Source: Mycolicibacterium chlorophenolicum (lineage in GTDB: Bacteria > Actinomycetota > Actinomycetes > Mycobacteriales > Mycobacteriaceae). Taken from it: DNA of 64,000 bases. The notes beneath the pieces were generated by a model, which was given only the letters and a program-made list of their open reading frames with translations, was not told where the DNA came from and made no database searches. Both the position numbers and the translations under genes were made by a program. The stretch covers positions 520,902-584,901 of the forward strand of contig NZ_JYNL01000064.1 in the NCBI RefSeq assembly GCF_001044235.1, in the 5' to 3' direction. This document shows positions 53,305 through 61,163 of the stretch, in pieces. Every line of letters starts with the position of its first letter. Positions within the stretch are counted from its first letter, which is position 1.

Positions 53305-54023
53305 GCGAGCTGGCCGGCCGAACCGCACTGGTCACCGGCGGCACCGCCGGCATCGGCTTCGCGACGGCCCACCGACTGGTGCACGCGGGCGCCTCGGTCG
53401 TCATCACCGGACGCAATCCCGGACGCGGACAGCAGGCCCGAGACGCCCTCGGGTCTGCGGCACAATTCGTCGCCGTGGACATGGCCGACCCGGCCGGTGT
53501 GGAGCGACTCGCTCGCGAACACGAGCCCGACATCCTGGTCAACAACGCCGCGCGCTTCCCGGCCAGCCTGACCGTCGATCAGGACGAGAACGAGTTCGGG
53601 CACACCTTCGCCACCAACGTGCGCGGTCTCTACTTCCTGGTGGCCGCGACGGTGCCCTCCATGATCCGTCGCGGTGGCGGTGTCATCGTCAACGTCACCT
53701 CCATGGTCGCGTCCAAAGGTGTTCCGGGCGCCTCGGTGTACAGCGCTTCCAGAGCAGCAGTCGAGCAGTTGACGCGCACGTGGGCCGTCGAATTCGGCCC
53801 GCACCACATCCGGGTCAACAACGTGGCACCCGGCCCGACGTCCACCGAGGGTGTGGCAGCCGAATGGGGTGACACCAACGAGGAACTCGGGCGCGCCCTA
53901 CCGCTCGGGCGCACGGCGGATCCCGCCGAGATCGCCGAGGCGATCTACTTCCTGGCCTCGCCACGAGCCAGCTTCATCACAGGCACCACCCTGCACGTCG
54001 ACGGCGGCGGCACCGCCGTCTGA
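53301..54023 (+). CDS. SDR family oxidoreductase (FabG-like)
   Basis: 240 residues from ATG 53301 (ATG 53289 also in frame). TGGTAGIGFATAHRLVHAG, NNAARF, NVTSMV and VYSASRAAVEQL (the YxxxK lysine is replaced by arginine: YSASR) followed by GPTSTEGVA and the classical C-terminus FITGTTLHVDGGGTAV. The lysine-to-arginine change in the active-site pair is unusual and may reduce activity. It is read together with the flavoprotein gene. Confidence 0.88.
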   Translation: MSELAGRTALVTGGTAGIGFATAHRLVHAGASVVITGRNPGRGQQARDALGSAAQFVAVDMADPAGVERLAREHEPDILVNNAARFPASLTVDQDENEFGHTFATNVRGLYFLVAATVPSMIRRGGGVIVNVTSMVASKGVPGASVYSASRAAVEQLTRTWAVEFGPHHIRVNNVAPGPTSTEGVAAEWGDTNEELGRALPLGRTADPAEIAEAIYFLASPRASFITGTTLHVDGGGTAV

Positions 54024-54066
54024 AGGAGAATGATGGACTCCGACGAACAGCGCGGCGTCGACTCGT

Positions 54067-54286
54067 ATGGATGACGAGCTGTCACTGACCACGGGTCGGC
54101 CGACCCCGGGGTGGCGACAGGAACTGGGCCCACCGGCGCGGCTTGCCTCGCAGAGCCTCAAAGCCGAGCTCCGGTGCGTATTCCTCTTCAAGTTCCTCAC
54201 CGATGAGCAGCTCGATGCGCTGTGCAGCAACGGCCGATGCACCACAGCGGGGACGGGGCCGCTTTGCCGCGAAGGCGAGCCCGCGC
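54067..54286 (+). pseudogene. Truncated N-terminus of a cyclic-nucleotide-binding (CRP-like) protein
   Basis: The frame from ATG 54067 reads MDDELSLTTGRP then FLFKFLTDEQLDALCSNGRC and LCREGEPA, the start of a cNMP-binding domain found in actinobacterial regulator or histidine-kinase-like proteins. The resemblance stops at about residue 74, where the frame runs into Arg/His-rich nonsense and the next fragment begins in another frame. Confidence 0.6.
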
Positions 54287-54364
54287 AGTTTTCTGGCGTC
54301 ACCGCGCGCGAGTTGCATCACCGGCGCCACCCTGCATGTCGACGGCGGTGCCGGCGTCACATGA
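54287..54364 (+). pseudogene. C-terminal remnant of an SDR gene
   Basis: In a different frame from the preceding fragment, the sequence SFLASPRASCITGATLHVDGG ends with a TGA at 54362. It is closely similar to the C-terminus of the intact SDR 340 bases upstream (LASPRASFITGTTLHVDGG). It may be a diverged duplicate tail or what remains of a second SDR. Confidence 0.65.
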
Positions 54365-54470
54365 GCACGGCTTGACGAATCCGCACGGCGGCAGCGCCCA
54401 CCCCTGTAAGCCCGAAACCAATGTCGCACCGTATCAACCCATTTCACCTCGAGAGAAAGGCAGCACGGCG

Positions 54471-55229
54471 ATGACCGAACCTACGAAAAATATCACCGTC
54501 ACCGGCGCGACCGGCCTGATTGGCCGCCAACTCGTCCCCCTGCTCAGGAGCCGCGGACACAGCGTCACCGCAGCCTCCCGTGACTCCGGTGTCGACCTGC
54601 TCACCGGGCAGGGCCTTGACGAAGCCCTCGCCGACGCTGGGGTCGTCATCGACGTGATCAACTCCGCCACCCCCGAGGACTCCGCCGAAGCCTTCTTCAG
54701 GCAGACCGCGGCCAGCCTGTCCGCTGCCGCCGCCAAGGCCGGCGTCGGACACTACGTGGTGCTGTCCATCGTCGGCGTCGAAGCGATGGCCCCCAAAGCC
54801 GGATACATCCGCGGCAAGCTCGCCCAGGAGAACGCAGCCGCGACCTCAGAGGTTCCCTGGACGGTATTGCGGGCCACGCAGTTTCACGAATTGGCTGAAC
54901 CCATCACCGAATCCCTGATCGTCGGCGACGAGGTGCGCGCCCCGGCCGCACTCATCCAACCCATCGACTCCGCCGAGGTCACCGCCATCCTGGCCCGCGT
55001 TGCCGTCAACGAGCCGCTCAACACCATTCACAACGTCGGAGGTCCGCAGAAGATGTCCTTTTCCGACATGGCCCGCGCCGTCCTGCGCCGCCAGAGCCGA
55101 ACGCTCAACGTCCTCGACGACCCGTCGGCAACGTACAGCGGTCTGAACATCGATGAAACAACGCTCGTCACCGACGACGCGGCCGAACTGGGCACCACGC
55201 GGCTGGTCGACTGGCTGGCGCGCCGCTGA
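54471..55229 (+). CDS. NmrA-like NAD(P)-binding protein
   Basis: 252 residues from ATG 54471, after GAGAGAAAGG. An atypical SDR with TVTGATGLIGRQLVPLLRSRGHSVTA, GVVIDVINSATPEDS, VVLSIVGVEAM, YIRGKLAQENAAATS and ATQFHELAEP, as in the SDR_a5/NmrA group that bind NAD(P) and often act as redox sensors or isomerases. The first intact gene after the fragment patch. Confidence 0.88.
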   Translation: MTEPTKNITVTGATGLIGRQLVPLLRSRGHSVTAASRDSGVDLLTGQGLDEALADAGVVIDVINSATPEDSAEAFFRQTAASLSAAAAKAGVGHYVVLSIVGVEAMAPKAGYIRGKLAQENAAATSEVPWTVLRATQFHELAEPITESLIVGDEVRAPAALIQPIDSAEVTAILARVAVNEPLNTIHNVGGPQKMSFSDMARAVLRRQSRTLNVLDDPSATYSGLNIDETTLVTDDAAELGTTRLVDWLARR

Positions 55230-55270
55230 TTTGCTCCCGACAGCCCCTCCTGCCGACCGCCTCGTTGGTC

Positions 55271-55859
55271 TTATGTGGCGAAACCAAGCTCGCGCCGGCT
55301 CGCGGTGGCTATCCAGGGTTGGAACTCGACCGCGACGCCGAGGACAAGCGCGCCGCACTGCAACGTCCAAGCCCGTCGCTTCTTCCACAAAACTGTCCCA
55401 GATCGCCAGTAGCCGAGGACGTTTCGCCGCCAGCAGCTTGCTCGTCGTCGTGGGGCCAAGCCCGTCACGGCCTCGGCGCAGGAGTGCCCAGAGTTGTCCG
55501 GCCGGGGAGTCGCCGCTCAGCATGGCCGGGTCCGCGTCGGCAATGTCCACGTCGGCCGGGATCTGTGCGAGCAGTCGGCTGACCTCAGCAGCGTCGCGCC
55601 CCATAAGCCGCAGCGCCGCCTCGGCCGGCACCGTGACGCTGAGCATGGACACAGCGACGAAGTCCGCAGGGCCGAGCGTGTCGGGGTCGGGATTGAGCGC
55701 GGCCACCGACTCGAACCGCGACCCGGTGTAGCTGGGCTGACCATCGTCGTCTTCGGAGTAGTAGCGCTCCAGGTGCACGACCGCGGTCTGGGTGTCCGTC
55801 GCGACGATGAACCCAGGCCAGGTGTGGCGCCATTTGGTGTGGCTCAGTGAGTCAGCCAA
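55271..55859 (-). pseudogene. Truncated DUF6308 gene
   Basis: The translation from about 55859 begins like DUF6308 proteins (ERYYSEDDDGQPSYTGSRFE, FVAVSMLSVTVPAEAALRL, GLGPTTTSKLLAAKRPRLLAIWDSFV) but the resemblance ends near 55362. The open frame then continues as antisense of the NmrA gene to 54846, and a second frame closes at 55271. The last third of the family, about 60 residues, is missing or frameshifted. DUF6308 has no known function. The start codon is uncertain (TTG 55859 or GTG about 80 bases inside). Confidence 0.6.
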
Positions 55860-56034
55860 CCCATCCCCCGGTCATTGCCGCTGTCGTTCGGAGGGAACCT
55901 GGCAGGCGGCGGCGACATGGTAGGGCGGTGTTCGACTGCCTCAACGCCCATCCTGCTCCCAGGCGCCGACAACGATTCGATGCGGTGTCGCCTGGTTAGC
56001 GGCCTGGGACCTTTGCGAGGTCTAGCGTGGCGGA

Positions 56035-56397
56035 ATGGGATTGTTCAGTCATGAGGAGTTCCGGGACCCGGCCGACGGCGTTGGTGGCGCCGCTTCTGGT
56101 GGGGTTGTTGAACGACCTCGGGGTGCTGAGGTGGGCGAGTACGGGATGGATGAACCTGTGGTGGTGGGTCCGGGGTTGCCGCCTGAGGATGGCTCGTGCG
56201 GTCAGTTCGCCGTGCAGTTTCACGTGTCGACGTCAATGCTGGTCGGGCTGAAACGTATTGCGGATATGCGTGGGGTGAGCGTGCCGGAAGTATGTCGACA
56301 CGTGATCGGTGTGTTTGTTGCCCAGCAGGAGGGTGAGCTGGGCGCATTACTTGCTGCGGAGGCGGAGGCGGCTCATTACCGGCCGAGTTTGGAGTAG
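56035..56397 (+). CDS. Hypothetical protein, possible ribbon-helix-helix-like segment
   Basis: 120 residues from ATG 56035. The first half is Gly/Pro/Glu-rich and unstructured; the second half (about 58-110) reads FAVQFHVSTSMLVGLKRIADMRGVSVPEVCRHVIGVFVAQQ, a strand-helix-helix pattern like CopG/RHH DNA-binding proteins. Codon use is T-richer than neighbours (many GGT/GTT/GTG), which hints at acquired DNA. I do not recognise the family. It is preceded and followed by gene-poor DNA. Confidence 0.5.
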   Translation: MGLFSHEEFRDPADGVGGAASGGVVERPRGAEVGEYGMDEPVVVGPGLPPEDGSCGQFAVQFHVSTSMLVGLKRIADMRGVSVPEVCRHVIGVFVAQQEGELGALLAAEAEAAHYRPSLE

Positions 56398-56436
56398 GCG
56401 TAGTCACTCACGTCCGCCGCAGCGCACCTGTCGAGA

Positions 56437-56517
56437 TGCAACGAAGATTGATGAGACAAACCTGGGTACTTTGACAAAAATGGGCCGTGTCACGGAACCT
56501 TGTCAATCTTCGTTGCA
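56437..56517. repeat. Nested inverted repeats in AT-richer DNA
   Basis: An outer perfect 15-base inverted repeat (56437-56451 and 56503-56517: TGCAACGAAGATTGA and its reverse complement) encloses a second pair, TTGACAA (56471-56477) and TTGTCAA (56500-56506), and a central palindrome CCGTG-T-CACGG (56485-56495). It may be a mobile-element end, a recombination site or a regulator site. No gene is seen within it. Confidence 0.75.
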
Positions 56518-57118
56518 AAACTGCAGTTCATTGTCGCGCTGCGCTATACCGGTTTCGTCCGCCGCTAGCGCGCCGCAGCAGCCGCGGAGTCCCGGCTCTC
56601 CATAATTCTCCACTTCAAATGCCACGTCGACGTACAAAGCATTGATGTCACCGTTCCTTCGCGCGTTCGTACCTCTCGGTGTGGTCCTGTCGGTAATCCA
56701 CCATGTGCGACGAAATGTCGCGATTTCGAAGGATGGCATTGATCGCCTCGCCGAGACACTGATGTACAAGGTTGTCGGCGTGAGGACTGCGCGCAGAAGC
56801 GGGAAAACGCGTAGTAGTGAAGCCCGCCGCTCACCAGATCGCGTACGCCGGCGAGGTAGTCGACCGCAACCTTCAGGCGTCGCGTGGCGACAGTGTCGAG
56901 CGACAGGTCGGGATCTGCTCTCTGTCACCGGCTAGGTCACTGTTGTCTTCCACCGGGTAAGGCTCGTTCGATTCGATCCGGTCGAGGACCGCGCCTGACC
57001 TCTCCATCCTGGTGAGGGCCTCGGTCCGCCAGTGGTCGTCTTCGGGAGGAGGCTCGGTGATCACGGCTCGATGGTGCCGAGGGGCGCCGACACGGGATCG
57101 GCCCACACGCCGACCGCC
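56518..57118. other. Gene-poor stretch before dnaB
   Basis: Six hundred bases with irregular composition and no family-level gene. A small frame on the minus strand (GTG 57064 to 56873, 63 residues: ITEPPPEDDHWRTEALTRMERS) looks the most protein-like but matches nothing I know. The frames of 97-141 residues in 56503-56935 have no conserved features. No hairpin terminator was identified for dnaB, which ends at 57119. Confidence 0.4.
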
Positions 57119-59332
57119 CTACTGCTTGGCCATGTTCGCGAACCGCGACAGGTGCAGCTGATGCGCCACGGTGACGGTGCGCGTCGGGCCGGCGCGGTGC
57201 TTCGCGACGATCAGGTCCGCTTCGCCGCCACGAGGGTCGTCGCTTTCGAACGCGTCCGGGCGATGCAGCAGCACCACCATGTCCGCGTCCTGCTCGATCG
57301 ATCCCGACTCGCGAAGATCCGACAGCTGCGGCTTCTTGTCCGTACGCTGCTCCGGGCCACGGTTCAACTGGCTCATCGCCACCACGGGGACTTCCAGCTC
57401 CTTCGCCAAAAGCTTGATCTGGCGCGAGAATTCGGACACTTCCTGCTGGCGCGACTCGACCTTCTTGCCCGATGTCATCAGCTGCAGGTAGTCGATCACC
57501 ACCAGACGCAGGTCCGCCTTCTGCTTCAGCCGCCTCGCCTTGGCCCGGATCTCCATCATCGTCAGGTTCGGTGAGTCGTCGATGTACAGCGGCGCCTCGC
57601 TGATCTCACTCATCCGCCGCGCCAGCCGCGTCCAGTCGTCGTCGCTCATCCGTCCCGACCGCATGTCGGCGAGCTTGATCCTCGCCTCGGCCGACAACAG
57701 GCGCATGACGATCTCGGTCTTACTCATCTCCAGCGAGAACACGATGCTCGGCAGGTGGTGCTTGATCGAGCACGACCGCATGAAATCGAGTCCCAGCGTC
57801 GAGTTGTGCGTCGGGATCATCGACCGGCTGGCCAGGTACATGTGGCTCGCGTTGTCGACCTCGACGCACCGGACCGGAACGCTCGGGACGGGTCGAACGT
57901 CCACGATCAACCGCGCTTCGGCGCCGGCCGAGCGACGCTCCTTGTGCAGCAGGTCCTTTCGATGCAGCCGGAACACGCTGTCGGCCGCAGCGAAGGCGAC
58001 TCCACCGCCCGCCTCGACCTCGCACCGGTAACCGAGCGACACCACGAGTTCCGCGACATCCTCCGCGAGCCGCTCGTCGGGCACGCCGAGCCGCACCGTT
58101 CCGTCCTCCGCCACCGTGCCGCCGGCGTCCAGCAGACCGGCGAGCAGCGACCGCCGCTGCGCCTCCGACGCGCGCAGGTATTCCACCGGGATGCGCGTGC
58201 CGACGAGTGCGCCGGACGTGCTCGGCCCCTCCCCCTCGATCCGCATCAGGATCTCCGGGTCGGTCGTCGTCGCGTCGCCCAGTAAGGCGCCCAAGGTGTA
58301 CGGCGGTACCAGAAGGTCGGCGTTCGCTGCCTGCACCGCTGCCGTGTTCGTCACCGAGTGGACTAACCCGGTCGGCAACGTCTCGGCGATCTCACGGGTG
58401 GTGCGGATCGCGCCGGAGGTCAGCCACTGATGCTCGGCATCGGCGACGATCACTGTGCCGTCGGAGAACTCGACCTCGAAGCACGGCCGGCCTTCCATCA
58501 CGGCGGTCGCCGCGACCACCCGCGTCGGCAACCCGTCCGGGCCGATCAGCTCGTCACCGACGACGACCTCGGCCATCGTCGTCCACCCGGTCGGCGTCGG
58601 CAGCGGCGTGTCCAGCGACAGCGCCTTCCCCATACCGGGACGTGCCGCCACGACGATCATCTGGCCGGGATGCAGACCGTTGGTCAGCTCGTCGAGTTCG
58701 GTGAAGCCGGTCGGCACACCCTTCGAGATGCCGCCCTGCGACGCGATCGCGTCGATCTCGTCCATCGTCGGCTGCAGCAGCTCTTCGAGCGGCACGAAGT
58801 CCTCGGTGGCCCGCCGCTCGGTGACGTCGTAGATCTCGGCCTGCGCCCGGTCCACGATCTCGTTCACGTCCGCGCCCTCGGCGCCGGCGTAGCCGTACTG
58901 CACCACCCGGGTGCCCGCCTCCACCAGACGGCGCAGCAGCGCCTTCTCCGAGACGATCTCGGCGTAGAACCCGGCATTGGCGGCCGTCGGCACCGTCGAG
59001 ATCAGCGTGTGCAGATAAGGCGCCCCACCGACCCGGCGCAACAATCCCTTGCGGTCGAGTTCCGCGGCCACTGTGACCGCGTCAGCGGGCTCTCCGCGGC
59101 CGTACAGATCCAGCACCGCGTCGTAGACGAGTTGGTTGGCCGGCTTGTAGAAATCCCCGGGGCGCAGCCGCTCCAGCACGTCGGCGATGGCGTCCTTACT
59201 GAGCAGCATGCCGCCCAGCACCGCCTGCTCGGCCGCGAGATCCTGGGGCGGCTGCCGGCCGAACTCCTCATTGGGAGGCGGCTCCATGGACGTGTGGTCT
59301 CCGGACCGGCCCAAGTCATCGACGACAGCCAC
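57119..59332 (-). CDS. dnaB: Replicative DNA helicase DnaB with P-loop intein
   Basis: 737 residues from GTG 59332; the mature helicase is about 463 after intein loss. N-terminal domain with PPQDLAAEQAVLGGMLLSKDAIADVLERL, linker helix, and a RecA-like core: Walker A ARPGMGK|STLGLDFMR is split by the intein exactly before the catalytic serine, then LEMSKTEIVMR, VIDYLQLM (Walker B) and SQLNRGPEQR with the arginine finger. It unwinds DNA ahead of the fork. It lies downstream of the ribosomal-protein/ssb block as in other mycobacteria. Splicing must occur before the helicase can bind ATP. Confidence 0.95.
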   Translation of the reverse strand: MAVVDDLGRSGDHTSMEPPPNEEFGRQPPQDLAAEQAVLGGMLLSKDAIADVLERLRPGDFYKPANQLVYDAVLDLYGRGEPADAVTVAAELDRKGLLRRVGGAPYLHTLISTVPTAANAGFYAEIVSEKALLRRLVEAGTRVVQYGYAGAEGADVNEIVDRAQAEIYDVTERRATEDFVPLEELLQPTMDEIDAIASQGGISKGVPTGFTELDELTNGLHPGQMIVVAARPGMGKALSLDTPLPTPTGWTTMAEVVVGDELIGPDGLPTRVVAATAVMEGRPCFEVEFSDGTVIVADAEHQWLTSGAIRTTREIAETLPTGLVHSVTNTAAVQAANADLLVPPYTLGALLGDATTTDPEILMRIEGEGPSTSGALVGTRIPVEYLRASEAQRRSLLAGLLDAGGTVAEDGTVRLGVPDERLAEDVAELVVSLGYRCEVEAGGGVAFAAADSVFRLHRKDLLHKERRSAGAEARLIVDVRPVPSVPVRCVEVDNASHMYLASRSMIPTHNSTLGLDFMRSCSIKHHLPSIVFSLEMSKTEIVMRLLSAEARIKLADMRSGRMSDDDWTRLARRMSEISEAPLYIDDSPNLTMMEIRAKARRLKQKADLRLVVIDYLQLMTSGKKVESRQQEVSEFSRQIKLLAKELEVPVVAMSQLNRGPEQRTDKKPQLSDLRESGSIEQDADMVVLLHRPDAFESDDPRGGEADLIVAKHRAGPTRTVTVAHQLHLSRFANMAKQ
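57803..58624 (-). other. Class 3 intein inside dnaB
   Basis: Intein residues 241-514 of the long open frame (274 residues). It starts with Ala instead of Cys/Ser, carries the class 3 WCT triplet as W307 (AEHQW), C493 (VRCVEV) and T512 (MIPTHN), ends in His-Asn, and the first flanking residue is serine. So splicing should begin at C493. A LAGLIDADG endonuclease seems largely lost: LGALLGD and LLAGLLDAGG are recognisable but only about 50 residues apart. Similar inteins are known in mycobacterial DnaB. Confidence 0.92.
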
Positions 59333-59502
59333 GCGGTGCCTCACCCCTCCTCAATCGACCTCGAACGCACGTTCGACATGCGTCCTGTTGCGACTGTAAG
59401 TCCGGGATCCGACAACACCCCCGTCGGCACCCGCAACTGCGTCGGCGACGGCCAACGATAGACGTTGCTGGGCGGGATGCAACCAGCCCCTGTTGACAGA
59501 CC

Positions 59503-59629
59503 TGTGGATGGCGTGTGGATAGGTCTGGTGAGCCATGTTGAGGCGTTGGGGAGAACCTGTGGATCAACACTGTCATCCGCCCTGTTTCCGCAGATGGACG
59601 CACCATAGGCCTGGGCACGAGCTGTGGAT
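59503..59629. promoter_or_regulatory. Cluster of four TGTGGAT sites upstream of dnaB
   Basis: TGTGGAT at 59503, 59514, 59558 and 59623, all in the same orientation, within 127 bases of the dnaB-rplI gap. They match six or seven of nine positions of a DnaA box on the complementary strand (TTATCCACA). The 59333-59763 stretch has no other gene; a minus-strand frame at 59316-59753 lacks any family feature. DnaA could regulate dnaB or the sites could help firing of nearby oriC. Confidence 0.5.
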
Positions 59630-59763
59630 GGGAAATTCGTCGGCGTGTCGTCGCCGGTTTCCTTCTCGGGCGTGTTGTGTTTCGCTTCGGGGCCACGCAG
59701 GTTAACACCCGGTTATGTTCGCTGGGAAGGATTCGCCTCGAAGAGTTCGCCATACGTACAGCA

Positions 59764-59801
59764 ACGGCCGGGTGAAGACCTCGCGGTCTCCACCCGGCCG
59801 T
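59764..59801 (-). terminator. Strong hairpin terminator of the rpsF-rplI operon
   Basis: Arms of 17 bases with one mismatch (ACGGCCGGGTGAAGACC / GGTCTCCACCCGGCCGT) and a TCGC loop lie 16 bases after the rplI stop. There is no U-run, matching the I-shaped terminators of mycobacteria. Confidence 0.8.
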
Positions 59802-59817
59802 GAATGCCGTGGGGCGG

Positions 59818-60273
59818 CTAGCCGGCGACGACGCTCAGCGACACCGTGGCGGCCACGTCGTGGTGCAGGCGCACCGTGACGGGGTGGGTGCCGACGGTCT
59901 TGATGTGCGTCTTGGGCAGCTGCACCGTCCTCTTGTCGAGGTTCGGTCCGCCCGCCTTCTTGATCGCGGCGACGACGTCGGCCGTGGTCACCGAGCCGAA
60001 CAGCTTGCCCGAATCACCGGCGGTCTTGACCGCCAGCTCGACGCCCTCGAGACCCTCGAGCGCCGTCTTCAGTTCGTTGGCGTGCTCGAGGCTCTTGACG
60101 CCCTTGAGCTCCTGGGCGCGCCGGATGTCCTCGGCCTGGCGCTGCGCGCCACGGGTGGCCACGATGGCCAGGCCGCGCGGCAGCAGATAGTTGCGGCCGT
60201 AGCCGTCCTTCACCTCGACCGCGTCGCCGGCCGTTCCGAGGTGCTCGACCTCGGCAGTCAGAATCAGTTTCAT
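59818..60273 (-). CDS. rplI: 50S ribosomal protein L9
   Basis: 151 residues from the ATG at 60273; the extra upstream codons in the open frame belong to the rpsR gap. It begins MKLILTAEVEHLGTAGDAVEVKDGYGRNYLLPRGLA, the diagnostic N-domain, followed by the long connecting helix and the C-terminal domain (GKLFGSVTTADVVAAIKKAGG). L9 sits on the L1 stalk base of the large subunit. Last gene of the rpsF-ssb-rpsR-rplI operon. Confidence 0.97.
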   Translation of the reverse strand: MKLILTAEVEHLGTAGDAVEVKDGYGRNYLLPRGLAIVATRGAQRQAEDIRRAQELKGVKSLEHANELKTALEGLEGVELAVKTAGDSGKLFGSVTTADVVAAIKKAGGPNLDKRTVQLPKTHIKTVGTHPVTVRLHHDVAATVSLSVVAG

Positions 60274-60283
60274 CTCATTCGTC

Positions 60284-60541
60284 CTATCGCGTCGACGAGC
60301 TGAACGGCAGCAACGCGACCTCACGGGCGTTCTTCACCGCGATCGCGATATCCCGCTGGTGCTGAACGCAATTGCCGGTCACCCGGCGGGCACGGATCTT
60401 GCCGCGCTCGCTGATGTAGGTGCGCAGCAGCGCGGTGTCCTTGTAGTCGATGTTCTGCCCCTTCTTCGAGCAGAACACGCACTTGCGTGTCTTGACCGGC
60501 TTTTCCGGAGCCGGACGCCTCTTCGTGGAGGACTTGGCCAT
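60284..60541 (-). CDS. rpsR: 30S ribosomal protein S18 (cysteine-containing form)
   Basis: 85 residues. The conserved segment DYKDTALLRTYISERGKIRARRVTGNC is present. KCVFCSKKG and GNC supply the zinc-type cysteines of the C+ form; mycobacteria also carry a zinc-free paralogue elsewhere that replaces it when zinc is scarce. Ten bases separate it from rplI. It binds S6 and the platform of the small subunit. Confidence 0.96.
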   Translation of the reverse strand: MAKSSTKRRPAPEKPVKTRKCVFCSKKGQNIDYKDTALLRTYISERGKIRARRVTGNCVQHQRDIAIAVKNAREVALLPFSSSTR

Positions 60542-60590
60542 GTGTCTAACTCTTTCTTGAAATTACTCGGATGTTTCCGAATGTGTTGTC

Positions 60591-61097
60591 TCAGAAGGGC
60601 GGTTCTTCGTCGGCGCCGCCGAAGGACCCCGACGCGGGCGCGCTGCCCCACGGGTCGTCCTTGGGCTGCTCCGAGCCGCGGGACGAGTTACCGCCTCCGC
60701 CGCCGCCGAACCCGCCACCGCCGCCGCCACTGCGGCTGGCCTTGTTGACCTTCGCGGTCGCGTAGCGCAGCGAGGGCCCGATCTCGTCGACCTCGACCTC
60801 GACCACCGTGCGCTTCTCACCCTCGCGGGTCTCGAAGGAGCGCTGCTTGAGCCGGCCCGTGACGATCACGCGCGACCCGCGGGTCAGGCTCTCGGCCACG
60901 TTCTCGGCGGCCTCACGCCAGATGTTGCACCGCAGGAACAGCGCCTCGCCGTCCTTCCACTCCCCGCTCTGCCGGTCGTAGATGCGCGGGGTGGACGCAA
61001 CGGTGAAGTTGGCCACCGCGGCACCGGACGGCGTGAAACGCAGTTCCGGATCGGCGGTCAGGTTTCCGACGACGGTGATGGTGGTGTCACCAGCCAC
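60591..61097 (-). CDS. ssb: Single-stranded DNA-binding protein
   Basis: 168 residues. OB fold at 1-110 (TTITVVGNLTADPELRFTPSG, FLRCNIWREAAENVAESL, GRLKQRSFETREGEKRT), a glycine-rich linker (about 120-150), and the acidic interaction tail ending EEPPF. Binds single-stranded DNA as a tetramer. It lies between rpsF and rpsR as in most bacteria, allowing coupled expression of replication and translation proteins. The start used is GTG at 61097. Confidence 0.97.
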   Translation of the reverse strand: MAGDTTITVVGNLTADPELRFTPSGAAVANFTVASTPRIYDRQSGEWKDGEALFLRCNIWREAAENVAESLTRGSRVIVTGRLKQRSFETREGEKRTVVEVEVDEIGPSLRYATAKVNKASRSGGGGGGFGGGGGGNSSRGSEQPKDDPWGSAPASGSFGGADEEPPF

Positions 61098-61163
61098 GAG
61101 TTCCTCCTAGGTGAGCGGACGTTGGGCGCGAGCCTACGCAGCGGCTCCGACGATCGGCACTCT

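Noticed and set aside
56642..56935. 97- and 141-codon frames on both strands in the patch before dnaB
   Set aside because: Overlapping on opposite strands, no conserved motif, no ribosome-binding site; neither could be preferred.
57872..59461. Plus-strand open frames (up to 343 codons) antisense to dnaB
   Set aside because: Complementary to a highly conserved helicase and intein; no ribosome site or motif supports them.
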